A stretch of 64,000 bases of DNA, taken from NCBI GenBank assembly GCA_012931725.1, contig CM022949.1:49886993-49950992 (forward strand), in the 5' to 3' direction. Positions 32,137-44,371 of the stretch are shown here, in pieces; the stretch's first letter is position 1; the number at the start of each line of letters is the position of its first letter. The notes under the pieces are model-generated. The model saw nothing but the letters and a program-made list of their open reading frames with translations. It made no database searches and was not told the DNA's origin. The DNA is from Litsea cubeba. Its lineage: Eukaryota > Streptophyta > Magnoliopsida > Laurales > Lauraceae. A program made the position numbers and the translations under genes.

Positions 32137-32505
32137 TTCACGCATTTACCACTTAAGTCGAAATCGACAAATGCAAATACGACATCAATATTTATGTTGA
32201 ACTCGTCTAACTAAATTTTTTAGGGTAATATGTACTAGCACAATATTTTCAAAATAATGTAGTGGAGATTAAATAGTGCAATTAAAATATCCTTCTTTTT
32301 TTTTGTAGTTTCTAAAGAATCCAACTCATTTTAAACTAAGTTGGTGGTGGCTGAGTTTGATGGGGGAAGGGACCCAAAGGACCACACCACATGACCCTGG
32401 AAGAACATCCTCCCAGCTGGTGTTCCTAGTTAAGCTTGGCCTTTTGGGTCCTAGGTTGTGGGCCAACTCTGTTCCAAGATCCTTGAGGTTTGGGGTGGAC
32501 TCCGT
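32137..32505. other. intergenic up to assembly gap
   Basis: This is the continuation of the pre-copia target site. No gene is recognised. Confidence 0.6.
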
Positions 32506-32605
32506 NNNNNNNNNNNNNNNNNNNNNNNNNNNNNNNNNNNNNNNNNNNNNNNNNNNNNNNNNNNNNNNNNNNNNNNNNNNNNNNNNNNNNNNNNNNNNNN
32601 NNNNN
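32506..32605. other. assembly gap (100 N)
   Basis: Exactly 100 N, the usual placeholder for a gap of unknown size. It hides the 5' part of the second Tat copy and the 5' part of the element that the copy is inserted in. Confidence 0.98.
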
Positions 32606-33654
32606 ATGTCATCAGGGACTGCATCACCAAAGAAGAAGGCAGGCTTGGGCAAAATGCTCTGATCTTCCATCACCCATGGACGACTGCTTACCATGATCTT
32701 ATAGAATTCCTCTCCCTTGAGAGTGATCAGTCGCTGCCCTCATCTCATCTCTGTTGAGGGAGTCGCACTCTTCCAGATTTCTCTCAACATACTGGACCTT
32801 CTCAAAAGCCTGCTGAAACTGCCGGATTAGAAGATCTAGAAGATCGGACGAGGCTACGCTTGTAAGCAGGCTCTTTACCCTTTTCGCTCTGGAGGAAACC
32901 ACCTGAAAAAGGATGGAAAAGAAAAAGATCAAACATCAAAATGACAGAATCCTCGCTAAAAAAAAAATCTGGCGAAATTTTGACATGATGACGGGGCAAT
33001 TCCGAAGAAAAGGAACTATCCCGAAAGAAATAGAAAGCTTGAAGATGGGCTCAACATCGCTGGCGAGCTCCGAAACTCCAAACTTTCGAAACCTCAAAGT
33101 CTCCGCAAAATCAGGAAGGGGCTCAACATCACTGCGGGCTCCAAGTTCCCAAATTTGCAAAACTTTCAGGTATGCTATCAGATCATGCTACAAATTTAAT
33201 TTACAAATTAAAGGCATGCATGAACATCTTGGTTTGCAAAAAAAAAAAAAATGCATTATCATGATGAGCAAAAAAAAAAAAAGAAGAAAAGAAACTTTCT
33301 CTAAAAAAAAAGGGGAAAGAAAACAAAAAAGAAAGAAAGAAACTCTCTAAAAAAAAAAGGGGGAGGGAAAGAAAAAAAAAAAAGAGAAGAAAAAAAAATG
33401 AGGACTGCCCACAGGCCACGTGGCCGTACGGCCAGATCCGTACGGATCTGTCCGTACGGCCCACACAAAAAAAAAAGACATAAAAAAAAAAGAAAGAAAG
33501 CAAAAAAAAAACGTGTGAAAAAAAAAGGAAGCAAACACGTGGAAAAGAAAAAAAAAAGAAGAAAAGAAAAAGAAAGAAACAAAAAAAAAGAAAGAACTTT
33601 ATTTTTTTCCTACAATGGAGTTTTCTTGAAAAAGAAGAACTTACTTGAAGCCAT
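32606..33654 (-). pseudogene. antisense plant-mobile-domain gene, 5' part (second copy)
   Basis: Exon 1 is 33654-33645 (ATGGCTTCAA, then GTAAG). Exon 2 starts at 32902 after TTTTTCAG and is cut by the gap at 32606. The intron layout is the same as in the first copy, which supports the gene model. Exon 2 has extra bases relative to the first copy within its first 60 bp, so the frame is broken. The TATA box lies at 33777-33785. Confidence 0.75.
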
Positions 33655-34819
33655 TGATGGAGAAGAAGAAGAAAAGTCTTGAAGATCTTGAAGAAGAAAA
33701 GCTCTTGGTCTTGAAGCCCTCTTGAGATTATTGCAAAAGAAAGTAATAAGAGCAAGAGATCCAAACCTTCTCCTTGCTTTTATAGAGGAGAGCAAACCAA
33801 GAAGGAAAGAAGAAAGAGGTAAGTGTTACTAATTAGTAACCTTACCAAAAGAAAGAAATTAGAAAGATTCTTTCCCAAAAGAAAGATATCTTGAGGAATT
33901 CTCTCCCAAAAAGAAATCAATGAGAGATTTTCTCCTAAAAGATATAATCTATGACGGATTCTTTCCCAAAAGAAAGATATCTTGAGATATCCTATCCCAA
34001 AATAAAGGGATCATGAGAGATTCTCTCCAAGTAAAGATATTCTTAGATATTCTCTATCCAAATGAGATATTTTTGGATATTCTTTACAAAAATGACACCA
34101 TATGAGATCTAAGCCATTTCAAAAGCTTAAGGTCCCATGGGTTAGCCCATATGAGCCAAGTTTGACCACCTAGGCACAAAAAAAAAAAAAAAAAAAAAAA
34201 TTGGGCTTTTAGTCAAAGAGAAATCCCTCTTACCAAGAGCATACAAAAATGGTTCCATGCCTCTTTTGAGTTGATTGGACATACAAAGAAAATTCCAAGC
34301 CCCATGAGCTTCCAAAAAATCAAGCCATCCAGCCTCATCTACCAAATTGAGCCAAAATCTTGAAATTGACATTCCATCAAACCAAATCCTGGTCCCCTAA
34401 CTTGCCACATACAGCCTGTTAGGTCACAAGACCAAAACCAAAAACCAAAACCTGATCCCCTAACTTGCCACATATAGCCTGTTAGGTCACAAGATCAAAA
34501 CCAAAATTGATCCCCCAACATTCCACATACAGCTTGTTGGGTCACACGATCAAAACCAAACCCGACCCCCTAACCTGCCACATATAGCCTGTTAGGTCAC
34601 AAGGTCAAAACCCAAATCCACATCCCTGATGTCATCTTCAAAACTTTGCCTCGAGATGGTATGTGATCCCTTTCACTACCATAAAATTCCCCCGGAAGCT
34701 CGAAAGGCTACAAATACCAAAAGAAAGACTGCTCAAAGACTCTTGGTCAAGTCACAGGCTCTCCTTCGAAAATCTCTTCGAGGCACATCGACTACAAAAG
34801 TTAAGCAACTCGTCGCTGT

Positions 34820-34835
34820 ACCTCGAGGGGGCATT
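34820..34835 (+). other. polypurine tract of second Tat copy
   Basis: ACCTCGAGGGGGCATT abuts the LTR start TGTTGACACC. Confidence 0.85.
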
Positions 34836-37145
34836 TGTTGACACCAAAAATGTCACTTTGCCTTTTCAAGATCCAAAGAGCTACATGAAGTCGCAACCTG
34901 CCATAAATAGGCAATGCTGCTTCCAAAAATCAAATCTTGTCAGAATCAAACAAAAACTGCAAGATTCTTCCAGACAGCCAAAAGAGGAGTACACAAGAAG
35001 ATTCGGGCCATTTCAAAATCATTTGGCCTAACTTCGCTTCTCCGACAGCCGAAAAAGAGCTCTCGGCGGCAAAAGCTCTCCGGGACCATGGTTCCCAAGA
35101 CAGAGCCTATGGATCATCTTAAAATGACTCCAATAGGTTCCCTGTCAAATTTCAAGTCAATCGGACATCGGTTGACCGCACATCAAACCGCGACATCTTC
35201 ATCGCGACAAAAAGCAAGTCTACAGGTGATAGGACCCCAAACGGCTTCGAACTCAAACAAAAGCCTATGGTTGGTCTTATTTATTGCTCAGGAGGCTTCA
35301 CACCAAATTTCAGGTCATTCCGACATCGTTTGACCCAGTTTTCAGCTTCTGACGGAAAATCGGCAGCTCTGCGCGACAAAGTCTTCGGCTTTCTCAGGAA
35401 ATTGGAAACTTTGCAAAATAAAATGCAAGGATTCTCATCAGGTTTCCTACAAAGAAATCAGGCCAATAAATGGTCAAAATGTCAAGGAAAAGTACAGAAG
35501 AAAAAAGAATAAAAAAAAAGCAAAAACGGACGCAAAACGGGACACGAAAGGGGGAAAACCCCCCAGGGTCGCAGACCCCTGCGACCCTGGGCCAGGGTCG
35601 CCGGCGACCTTGGACCCCGGGGTCGCCGGGAAAGCCCCAGAAACCCCGGTTTTCGCCGTTTTTTTCGCGATTCGAGGAGCCCAGCCTCTGGTACTTTCCA
35701 AAATTCATGTTTTTGAGACACCAAGTCCTCTGACATCCGTCCAAAACACGGGTAAATCATCAAGAGTATCGAAGACAGTATTGATCGCCACCCGGTCAAC
35801 CAAAAAAAGTGTGCTTTCCACCCGACCGATCGAGAAATCGACAGGACAGATGGCACCGACCCGCTGTTGGCAACAAACACCTGAAATTACATGGTCATCT
35901 GATGTCGATCTACATGAAGATCCATCGATGATCATCGACAGAAGAATTCCAAAAGACGTGGCACGGCCCGCGACTCTTCAGCTGCTCGGCGACCACTTAA
36001 TGCGATTAATTGACTAGCTTTATTACAGTCATTAATCCATTTCTTTGGATGGCCCAATCAGAAGCAAGCATTCGGGAGTTACAAGTCAAGAGATTCATGG
36101 CATTTAACCCATGAAACTCCTCCCATCATGGCGATTAAAGGCGATTAAATGCCCTCAATCTCCTCCGGCCAATCAGAAGCCAAGAAAAAGGAGTTACAAA
36201 ATAAACAATTCAATTTTGTAACTCCTCCCATTATGCGGCTCAATGACAATAAAAGCCCATAAACCTACCTAAAAGCCTATAAATAGGAGGGCTCTCCAAG
36301 AAGAAAATACACACACAGACACAACGATCAACAGACAGCAGACAGAAATCCAGAGAAAGAAAAAAAAAGAGAGAAAACTCTGCGGAAATTCTACACCGGC
36401 CACCGCAACAAGGTGACAAAAGTCCCTTGGGGGGGTACCCCCCCCCAAGGTCCTTGCCTTTTCCTCCTGCCTCCAATGGCTTAGATATGGCTTTTCAGCC
36501 CGTCTACTCGGCTTTTTATTGGATATAGGACCTCCTTTTGGTCTTTGTCTTCTAAAAACCCGAGGTTATAGCCAAGCCAAGCGAATCAATAGCATCCTCT
36601 GTTCTCATCTGCATGGATGATGGCGAAGCCCACATATGGCTTGCGACCGTCAATCTAAACGAGTCCCCCACAATCTCCTGAGAAGTTAGATCCTCCTTTT
36701 CTTGCTTTTCATTGTAGTTTGTATTTTTTCAAAAGAGACAAAAATCACAATTCTTGTCTTTCATTGTTGATAAGGATTGTAAATCGGCTATAAATGCCAA
36801 AATCGGCTATAAATGCCAAAATCGGCTATAAACGCCAAAATCGGCTATAAATGCCAAAAAAAATCGCCTTTCACGGCAAATCAAGAAAATGTCTCTTTTC
36901 TTAAATATATGTGCAATGGAAAACTTGAAAGAAGTTGATTTCCTTTTTACTTGCGAAGGTTGATCTCCGGATCACCACTTGCAATTCCAAGTAAAAATAG
37001 AAAATCTGGCACACCCACAAAAAAAAGAAATGTTGATGCACGCCCCCCTTTGCCCCCCGGTTACGAAAGGGTCGGAACCAAACGGACTCCCACGTCCGCC
37101 GACCTCGGTAGGAAACCCCCGGGCATCCGGGAGCGCGGTCCATCA
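34836..37145 (+). repeat. Tat 3' LTR (second copy, 2310 bp)
   Basis: It aligns throughout with the other two LTRs in inverse orientation. It differs by more substitutions than they do from each other, so it is from a separate insertion. Confidence 0.9.
36277..36286 (+). promoter_or_regulatory. TATA box in Tat LTR (second copy)
   Basis: CTATAAATAG. A purine- and CA-rich stretch follows, where transcription should begin (about 36310). Confidence 0.65.
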
Positions 37146-38225
37146 AGCACCAGCGCCCACCGAACCCGAAGCAGCACGAGTACCGGCAGGCGACGGAGCC
37201 CCTGAAGACGACGACCTCTGCCTAAACTTAGCAGCCAGATCTTTGACAGCGGGCTCCCTCAAGCTTCCCTCCATGTCCTCTCCTCGATCAGAGAGATAAG
37301 CGTCCACTATCTGCGTCAAGTCCGGCAGCTCCGGATCAGAAGTAGACGCCTCGGCACCAGACGCAGTTCGGTCGGCAATGGGATCGGTCAAGGGGACCCC
37401 GCTAAACACCGCAACTGATACGGTCGGACGGTCAGGGTGTGTCTCGTCCACTTCAGGTACTCCAGTCCTGTGGTAGTGGCCGCGATACCTCGGCGTGTAC
37501 CCGAGCAGCTTCCAAGCTGACCTGGTTTCGTGCCCCTTGTACCGTTCAACCTTGTTGATGTCGTCGGTATTCCTCCTCCAACCTTCGCTAACAGCTCGGC
37601 GTCGCCTTGCACCCGCCTCTACTCAACAGACAAAAAAGAGTATCAGTTCGGCATCAATGAAGTAAGCAAAACAAAAAGGAGAAAAGCAGTGATGATTACT
37701 TGGGACTTCCCCAGGGTGACGTGGGACCGACAGCCTCCTGCTTTCACCTGGGCCGAACTCTCACTCCCCCGAGACACAGAAGAAATCTTCCTCGGCGTTC
37801 TTACTTGAATCCTCCAAGGCTAGGACGAAGCCCCTTCGCTGCGGCTTCACACGGAGATAATATCTTCCCTCCCCAGCCTTGCAGATATCATATGTATCCT
37901 CAATGTCGTGAGGGCCTAGGTTGGTCCCCAAGATCTCGTTCAGCTTCGCTGTGCCCATGATGACCTTGTAGCCATTGGGCATCAGCTGGCCCGGGGCGAG
38001 GGACCAGAGGCTAAGGCAGGCCCTAAGCAGGGGGTGCAGTGGAAACCTGACCCCACCTTCGATCACGGAGATCAGAGGGAACGGCATCCAGCCGCCGTAG
38101 CAGCGATACAGGGCAGCGTCGGCAAGGTCTGCCGGTTTCAGGAGGACCCCCTCCGGAATGTTGAAGGCAGCTCTAAACTCGGCTAAGCCCTCATCGGAAT
38201 CTACCCTGAATCTAGGGGTGCCCAT
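37146..38225 (-). pseudogene. antisense gypsy-type transposon protein, spliced, truncated
   Basis: Exon 1 is 38225-37805 (MGTPRFRVDSDEGLAEF...). It contains GGVRFPLHPLLRACL and LAPGQLMPNGYKVIMG, the pattern of the Pfam family called putative gypsy type transposon (PF04195). The donor is TTCAA/GTAAG. The acceptor at 37619-37620 joins in frame to exon 2, which reads NTDDINKVERYKGHETRS, then AWKLLGYTPRYRGHYHRTG. An acidic and then S/A/G-rich region follows until the gene is cut at 37146 by the second Tat copy. Function is unknown. The exon 1 donor context is the same as in the plant-mobile-domain gene of the other family. Confidence 0.7.
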
Positions 38226-38618
38226 GTCTAGAAGGGGTGACGACGAAGAAAAACCCTAGAAATCGAAAAAACCCCAAGAAAAACCAGACAGAAGAACAAA
38301 GCGACTTACAGGGACGAAGGGGCAGATCAAGAGCAGATCCGGGCGCGTCCTACGGTCGTCCTCCTCGAACAGATCTCAGGAACCAGAGCAGAAATCGAAA
38401 GCAAAGGCGAAGGCGAAAGAAATCGGGAGCGAGAAAAAGAAGGGGACGACCCTATTTGTAGAAAGGGAACCCTCATTTGGGTACCGCCTCCGAATTCGAA
38501 GAGACACTTCAAAGCCCGTGCCCGTCCCATCAATAAGACAACGCAATCGGCGCAGAAGCTACGCGTGTAGCCGTCAACTCGGTTCCCAAGACGAACAGGG
38601 CAGGGCATTTATTGCTTT

Positions 38619-38693
38619 AAAGAGTTGAAGCGACACCAGGCATAAAGAGTTGAAGCGACATCAGGCATAAAGAGTTGAAGCGACACTAGGTAA
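38619..38693 (+). repeat. 25-bp tandem repeat, three copies
   Basis: AAAGAGTTGAAGCGACAYCA units start at 38619, 38644 and 38669, just before the polypurine tract. Confidence 0.92.
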
Positions 38694-38780
38694 TGATCAC
38701 CACATCCCCAGACGGATTCTTCTAGCTTTCAACCCCTAAAGGCTAGCACACTTCAGAGGTCAAAAGCTAGGGGGCAATTG

Positions 38781-39778
38781 TGTGGGGAGATTTTCAGAAC
38801 CACAGGATTAAGCTAATCACAGCCATCAGATGAGGCTAAGCATTCACACGTGCCATTCGCGTGCCATCCACGTGGCACCAATCTCACCCCGGCTACCAGG
38901 ACAGAGGCATCGGCCGAAGTCAAGCATCTCCGGGCCACTAGCGCCGAACTGGTCCACCCCGGGCGCCATCTCGGCGGGGAGCTCCACCTCGGCTGAGCCA
39001 CCCCGGGTGCCATCTCAGAAGAAAACTCCACCTCGGTTGAGGAAGCCGGGACAGAAGCCGAAGCAAGAGAGAACCTTCACTCGCGCCCCTCATCCCCCAC
39101 GTCATCAGGCACGTGGAGGGATAGGGGCACGAGCCAGTGGGACAGATGCGACATCCAGCCGCTCGCAATCTTCACCAGATCCCTGACAGGGCGGCATCCA
39201 GCGGCTGAGGCCACATCAGGGCAGGGCCCGAGGGCAGATCCGCTGGTACCCCCTACCGCCAAAGGCGCCCGACACGACCTGGCCCAACAAGATGTGCATT
39301 AAATGCGATGTGGGCTGACCCGACGGGCATTTAATGCAGAGTGGGCTGGATTGGACCGCAATTAATGCAATGTGGGCTGATCGTGACTTCCCAGTCGAAT
39401 CACGGGACCCACACCACAATATCTCCCAAAGATACGTTCCAAACTCTATAAATAGAGGCCCAAACCACCATCTAAGGTACGCCATTTTTCATACCCAGAG
39501 CCGTTACTCTGTCTCTCCTCTCCCTCTCCTTCCATTGTTCCAGTCCTCTTACTGACTTTGGCATCGGAGAGCCTTGCGCCGCCCAGGCCAGGGTCCTCTG
39601 ACCGTTTGCTCTTCCCTTTCAGGCTTTCGGACGGCATCCAGTCATTCCCAGTCATCATCTTCTCGGATAAGTCCTATAAGGCTCCCTCCTTATTGTGGGT
39701 CATTATTTTCTGCACCTACAATCTTAAAAGACTGAAGGTCCAATTTCCTGATAACGTTTCGGTGTTCTTCAGACGGCA
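38781..39778 (+). repeat. LTR of the second Tat-type family
   Basis: It follows the polypurine tract. It has internal repeats (two units of about 60 bp around CCACCTCGGYTGAG at about 38960-39045, and three units with AATGTGGGCTGA or similar at 39293-39395). A TATA box, CTATAAATAG, lies at 39446-39455. Confidence 0.7.
39446..39455 (+). promoter_or_regulatory. TATA box in LTR of the second Tat-type family
   Basis: CTATAAATAG within CTCTATAAATAGAG, about 665 bp into the LTR. Confidence 0.6.
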
Positions 39779-39804
39779 GTAATTTCTATATGCAACCTAT
39801 ATAG

Positions 39805-39836
<32 letters not shown>
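39805..39836 (+). repeat. poly-C tract (32 C)
   Basis: An uninterrupted run of 32 C followed by T6. The length is likely to be unstable or mis-assembled. Confidence 0.9.
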
Positions 39837-42029
39837 TTTTTTCATTTAACCAGAGTAGTGAAGGAACCAATTCTGGCCAACCCTGGTCCGACTTGATTGG
39901 ACCGGTTCAATTTTGATTGGAACACCTCGAAACTCAAGCCTCCAACCAGCTTCTTTAACCAAAGAACCACTATCGAACCGTAAGAAATATTTAGCCAATT
40001 GCCCGTGGGCCTTTGTCAGATTAAGCAGTTGGCTTCGTACAAGGTAATCTTTCAGTTAAAGTCTTAATTATAGATCCTGACTTGCGATTAACTCTTGCAT
40101 CAGAATTTGGATTGGCATCAAACTCATGTGATGTTGTTTCCCCTAGTCAAGAGATTTGAATAAGCATCATCGAACCAGCTTACTTGACTAGTAACAAGTA
40201 AGAGAATGGAAAGTTTCAATAAGGTCCAAAATAGAAGATACTTCAAATTCTGGCAATCTAACATTACATAAAATAGAATTAGACTCTGGGTTTTCAAAGT
40301 TGCAGAGTCATTTCCCTTGCCTGAGGGTTATCAGTTGCTGCGGGCACCAAACTTAGACCGTCCATTTGTCAACGTATGCCAAGTTGGCACCACTGGAAGA
40401 AAAAAAAAATGTGATGGGCTGGTGGGCCATGTAGCTTTGAGAAAGCAGCAAACTCACCACGTGCCATGGGACACACCCCACTTGGATGGGCTTCTTTGGC
40501 TTCTGTAGTTACACCCACCTGTCGGCCAATACAGTGCCTTTGTCTCCAACCTTTTAGCTGAGAGATTTTGGGTGTCTGTATCTATCTTGCCCATTGGGGC
40601 GTCGTATGTAAAATTAAGCCGGACCTAGAATTGAATTTGAAGGGAATGAGTGACGACTAAGGGCATTATTTAGTTACCAAGGGAAAAAGAAGGTGGAAGG
40701 GCAATGTTATAGACTAAAAAGACCGAGTGAATTCATCAATGGGCATGGCACCCCAATGTGAGCGGCCAGTAATTGATCTAGAAAGGCAAAGTTGGAGATT
40801 TGTCGCCTAGTCAAACTATTTAGACTTAACTCTAGTCAGCTCCTTAAAATAATGGGGGCTTTCTAGCAATGTGAAATGCAATAGACCATATGGTGGAAAC
40901 CATGAGAGAGAGAGAGAGAGGAGAAATTTTATATATGGCAAATTGGGGTTCACAGGAAGATCCAAAAGTGTCATTAGGTGCCAACACATTTATGGTTGAG
41001 TGGTGTTGGTATTTTAGTATCACACATATGTTCGGGGATCGGCCCATAGGTTCTCAAGTTTAAAATATCACTCCTAATTATGAGTCCATCTTTGCAAACA
41101 AAAAAAAAAAAACCAGGCCGGGGGGTTGGGGTTGTGGAAAGAAAAGAAAATAAAAAAAAATCATTTCATCATTTGGTAGGAAGAAATGAAGATGAAAAAA
41201 ATTCCCCACTTAATTTTGTTGTATTTCCATCACCATGGGAAATCACATTGCAAGTCAATAAATCTTTCTGTGGGGCCCACCCATAAATATATAAAAAGGC
41301 TTAAAATAAATGTCATTCTGTCCAGCAAGCTCTGATTGAAATGGAAAAAAAAAAAAAAGAATGGCATTCTGTGCGTTTATTCCAGGCCAGGTTTTAGTCC
41401 AATAAACACTGAACCTACTCGCTGTTCACTTGGTAAAACACATGTTGATGGGGCTATAACTCCTATTATAGTAAAATTTGGCAGAACAAAAACATTTATT
41501 TTGAGTTATTTTGGATTTCATGAGCAAGAACACATAATAATACATTCTCTGATCCCTTGTGTCTGGAAGATTTGGACCCCTCAGTGTAGGTCATAGGCAA
41601 GGGCATCAGCAGTGGACCTAAAAAGTTGCCTTTCGATTATTGAGTTGGAAAGGTCTCTCCACTTCTTTTCTTTAGCTTGAAGTATTCTCCCTTTCTCTCA
41701 TCTTGCTTCAAGATCAGGCATTAAGCCCTTAACCCATACATATAAAAACAACAACTACACAAATGGTTAGCTCTTCTACTGTCATCGACAAATTTCTATT
41801 CAAACAAAAGTCCCATCTTCTTTTAGTGGAAACAATAAACAAATTTCCTTCCTTATCCAACTAAATATTAAATGCCATTTCAGGTAGTTAGGAAACCAAA
41901 CAAGTCAATATCGGTCACCACCTTATTTTAAAGCCCCTTTAGCCCATATACAATGCATGTGAATGAGCATGTTCAAATGGGTTTAATAGATGCCTACATT
42001 AGACAGAGACATATCTCGATTCTAAAGTT
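39837..42029. other. intergenic, nothing recognised
   Basis: Only a GA microsatellite (about 40905-40922) and A-runs. No gene is supported. Confidence 0.6.
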
Positions 42030-42204
42030 AGTGCATTCATGGACCAACAGAAGCGAGGTACGTAATATAACAAAAAAAAAAAAAAAAAGCAAAGAAAAGG
42101 AAATAAGAAATCATAGTGCATTCATGGACCAACAGAAGCGAGGTACGTATTATAACAAAAAAAAAAAAAAAAAGAAAAGCAAAGAAAAGGAAATAAGAAA
42201 TCAG
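42030..42204. repeat. 85-bp tandem duplication
   Basis: Two nearly identical units (from 42030 and 42115) hold AGTGCATTCATGGACCAACA and a 16-17 A run. Reading frames across them are not genes. Confidence 0.9.
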
Positions 42205-44122
42205 GTCTGAATCGCACATTAGATTTCTTTTATTAAAAATCCGAACTGCTCAAAATGAACGCCTTCTCTTTTTTAATAAGAATTCATGGCTTTCTCCGTT
42301 GTTGCTGCGAAATCCATCCTCATATTGATTTTGTATATATTAATAACCATATGCTCAATCCTGCAACATGACCAACTCCTATTAATTTAAATGTGGACAT
42401 CCCATGATACACAGGGAGGTTGTTCATGTTGAGCAACTCGGATTTTAATAGATGGGCATCAGGCAGAGTTCAACTCCTTCCATTATAGGAATTCTCTGAG
42501 TATGCAAGTCATTTAGATGATCAGGGCTCCCAAGAGATACGGCATTCTGTGCATTATCTGCTCAAATCTGGTTTATCTAATGCTTCTCGAATTTTCTATG
42601 AAGAAATCTTTTGGCTTACTGAATTTTCGAAGTGATCGATTTTTGTCAATTTTCTTCAATGTAAGCCCTCCTAGATCATCAAAATAATATCGTACCACCT
42701 TAAGACCATCGATATCCATTTCTTTCACAGGAATTCTCATAATTTTCCGGATCTCCACCTTTGCTATTCACCATTCTCCTCTTCATTATCTTTAGGTTGA
42801 TCAAAGGTAACCCCAAGTCACTTAGCTACCTTCATAAGGTCTTACTCATTTCTTGAAATCTAAACATTGAGAACTCTAATTCACAAAGTGTCAACTGTTT
42901 AACCTGAAGTCGAAAGCTTCTTTGTGAAAACATTGTTATTTGAATCTTCTTGAATGCTATCACATAATCTTGTTGGGAAATTTGATCATTTGACGTTCTA
43001 GAAGAACGATATGGACACCATTGCCTTTCTATTTTTGGGCTCTGAACAGTGAACCCAAGTTGGAAGCTGGGTTTTCACACCTTTAAAATATAGGTTTTAT
43101 TATCGGCACTACATCTTAGGGTGTCAACGGGCCGGACCAAGATTGGCCCAGGGTCAGTCTGTTTTCCTCAGGCTCATCTTCAAGCTCAGAATCCTTATGG
43201 ACCTCAACGTTAAGACCATACCCACTCCATTCAGAAAAATCTCGAAGGCCCTGCCCCAAAATAAATAGATAATAACTATCCTGTTATGGATGTTCTCACG
43301 ATAACAAAATGGACATGTAAAAGTTCCATAGTACTTTTACCAAAAAGAAAAAAGAAAAAGGCTCCACATTGAGTAATTGTGATGGAATCATTGCATCCAC
43401 ATTAGCTGTTATTGAAGTACAAAAATATTGAACCTGCAAATTGTTTTAAATGGGCTTAGATATGTGGATTGACCCCAACCAAAAAAATTTACATAGTTTA
43501 GGTGGGTTTTGTGGGTTGTCCGTAACCCTTCCTGCTTACATGTGGATTGGGTTTTCCTGACCCGTGACAAATTCGTAGCTATATATTACGAGTCGAGTTA
43601 TGCAGGTCCAATGTGGGTCAGAAAATAGGTTGGGTCATATTTTGCTACCCCCACCCTGCGCCTTCGAATCAAGTCGGTATGTAACCAAATTGAGTAGAAG
43701 AAGCATGACTCCAATAATGGTCATACTTCTCAGAGCAAGGTTTTTAAAATCAGACTCTACAGAAGTAACTCCCCTCAAATTGAGGCAACTTGACTGAGTT
43801 GACTATGTCACACAGTGACACAGGGGACACCAGGAACATTCAAAATTATAGAAAAGTTTACCCTAGGAAAATATTAAAAAACTAAATAATAATATCCTAT
43901 AAATATAGTATTCTATAACACAACATATTTTCATTAGTGTGAATTAATTTAAGTATACATAAAAGTGTTGTCTCGGATAGGGACTCGGCCGTTTTTTAAA
44001 ATCATGCCCCAAAGTCGAATTTTGAAGGTTTTAAAGAGTAATCTCATATGGTATTGGTGAAAGATGGGAAAACTAAATCAAGAAACTTCCATAATATTTC
44101 TCAGTGGTATTCCCTAATTCCC
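42205..44122. other. intergenic, nothing recognised
   Basis: Short frames only. No domain or element boundary found. Confidence 0.55.
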
Positions 44123-44140
44123 AAGAATCCAAAAAATCAC

Positions 44141-44353
44141 CCACACTTAAAATACCCACACTTAAAATGTTCGTGTGGTTAGGAAGTCCAGTTTTAACCT
44201 GGAGGTCCTGCCTTCGAATCCCTTTAAGGCCTTAACCGATACATAGGGCTAGTGGGTGGTTCTATGTATCCGTAGGTTTACCAATGATCAACCGAAGGGG
44301 GGTCGGCGGGTTCCTATGTTATCAAAAAAAAAAAAAAAAAGAAAAAAAAAAAA
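44141..44353 (+). mobile_element. tRNA-derived SINE with 18-bp target duplication
   Basis: Direct repeats of 18 bp, aagaatccaaaaaatcac, flank it at 44123-44140 and 44354-44371. The head looks like a tRNA: GTGTGGTTAGGAAGTCC, an anticodon-arm-like TCCAG/CTGGA hairpin with a 7-nt loop, and a B-box CCTTCGAATCCC. The 3' end is an A-rich tail (AAAA...G...AAAA). A-tail plus long target duplication means LINE-driven insertion. No coding capacity. Confidence 0.85.
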
Positions 44354-44371
44354 AAGAATCCAAAAAATCAC

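Larger units (their letters stand above)
32606..37145 (+). mobile_element. second copy of the Tat family, 3' part only
   Basis: The sequence is the reverse complement of 8754-13370 of the first copy, so this element is on the plus strand. It holds the start of the antisense gene, the hairpin repeats, the polypurine tract (34820-34835) and one complete LTR (34836-37145). It is cut on the left by the assembly gap. On the right it ends in the middle of the antisense gene of another element (37146), which shows it inserted there. Confidence 0.9.
37146..39778 (+). mobile_element. different Tat-type gypsy element, 3' part
   Basis: It contains a minus-strand gene with a gypsy-type transposon domain (37146-38225), 25-bp tandem repeats, a polypurine tract (about 38764-38779: AAAGCTAGGGGGCAATT) and an LTR of about 1 kb starting TGTGGGGAG at about 38781. 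The tract and LTR orient the element on the plus strand, so its internal gene is antisense, as in the first Tat family. The 5' part is missing, replaced by the inserted second copy. The exact LTR end is uncertain (GACGGCA at 39778 is my choice). Confidence 0.75.
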
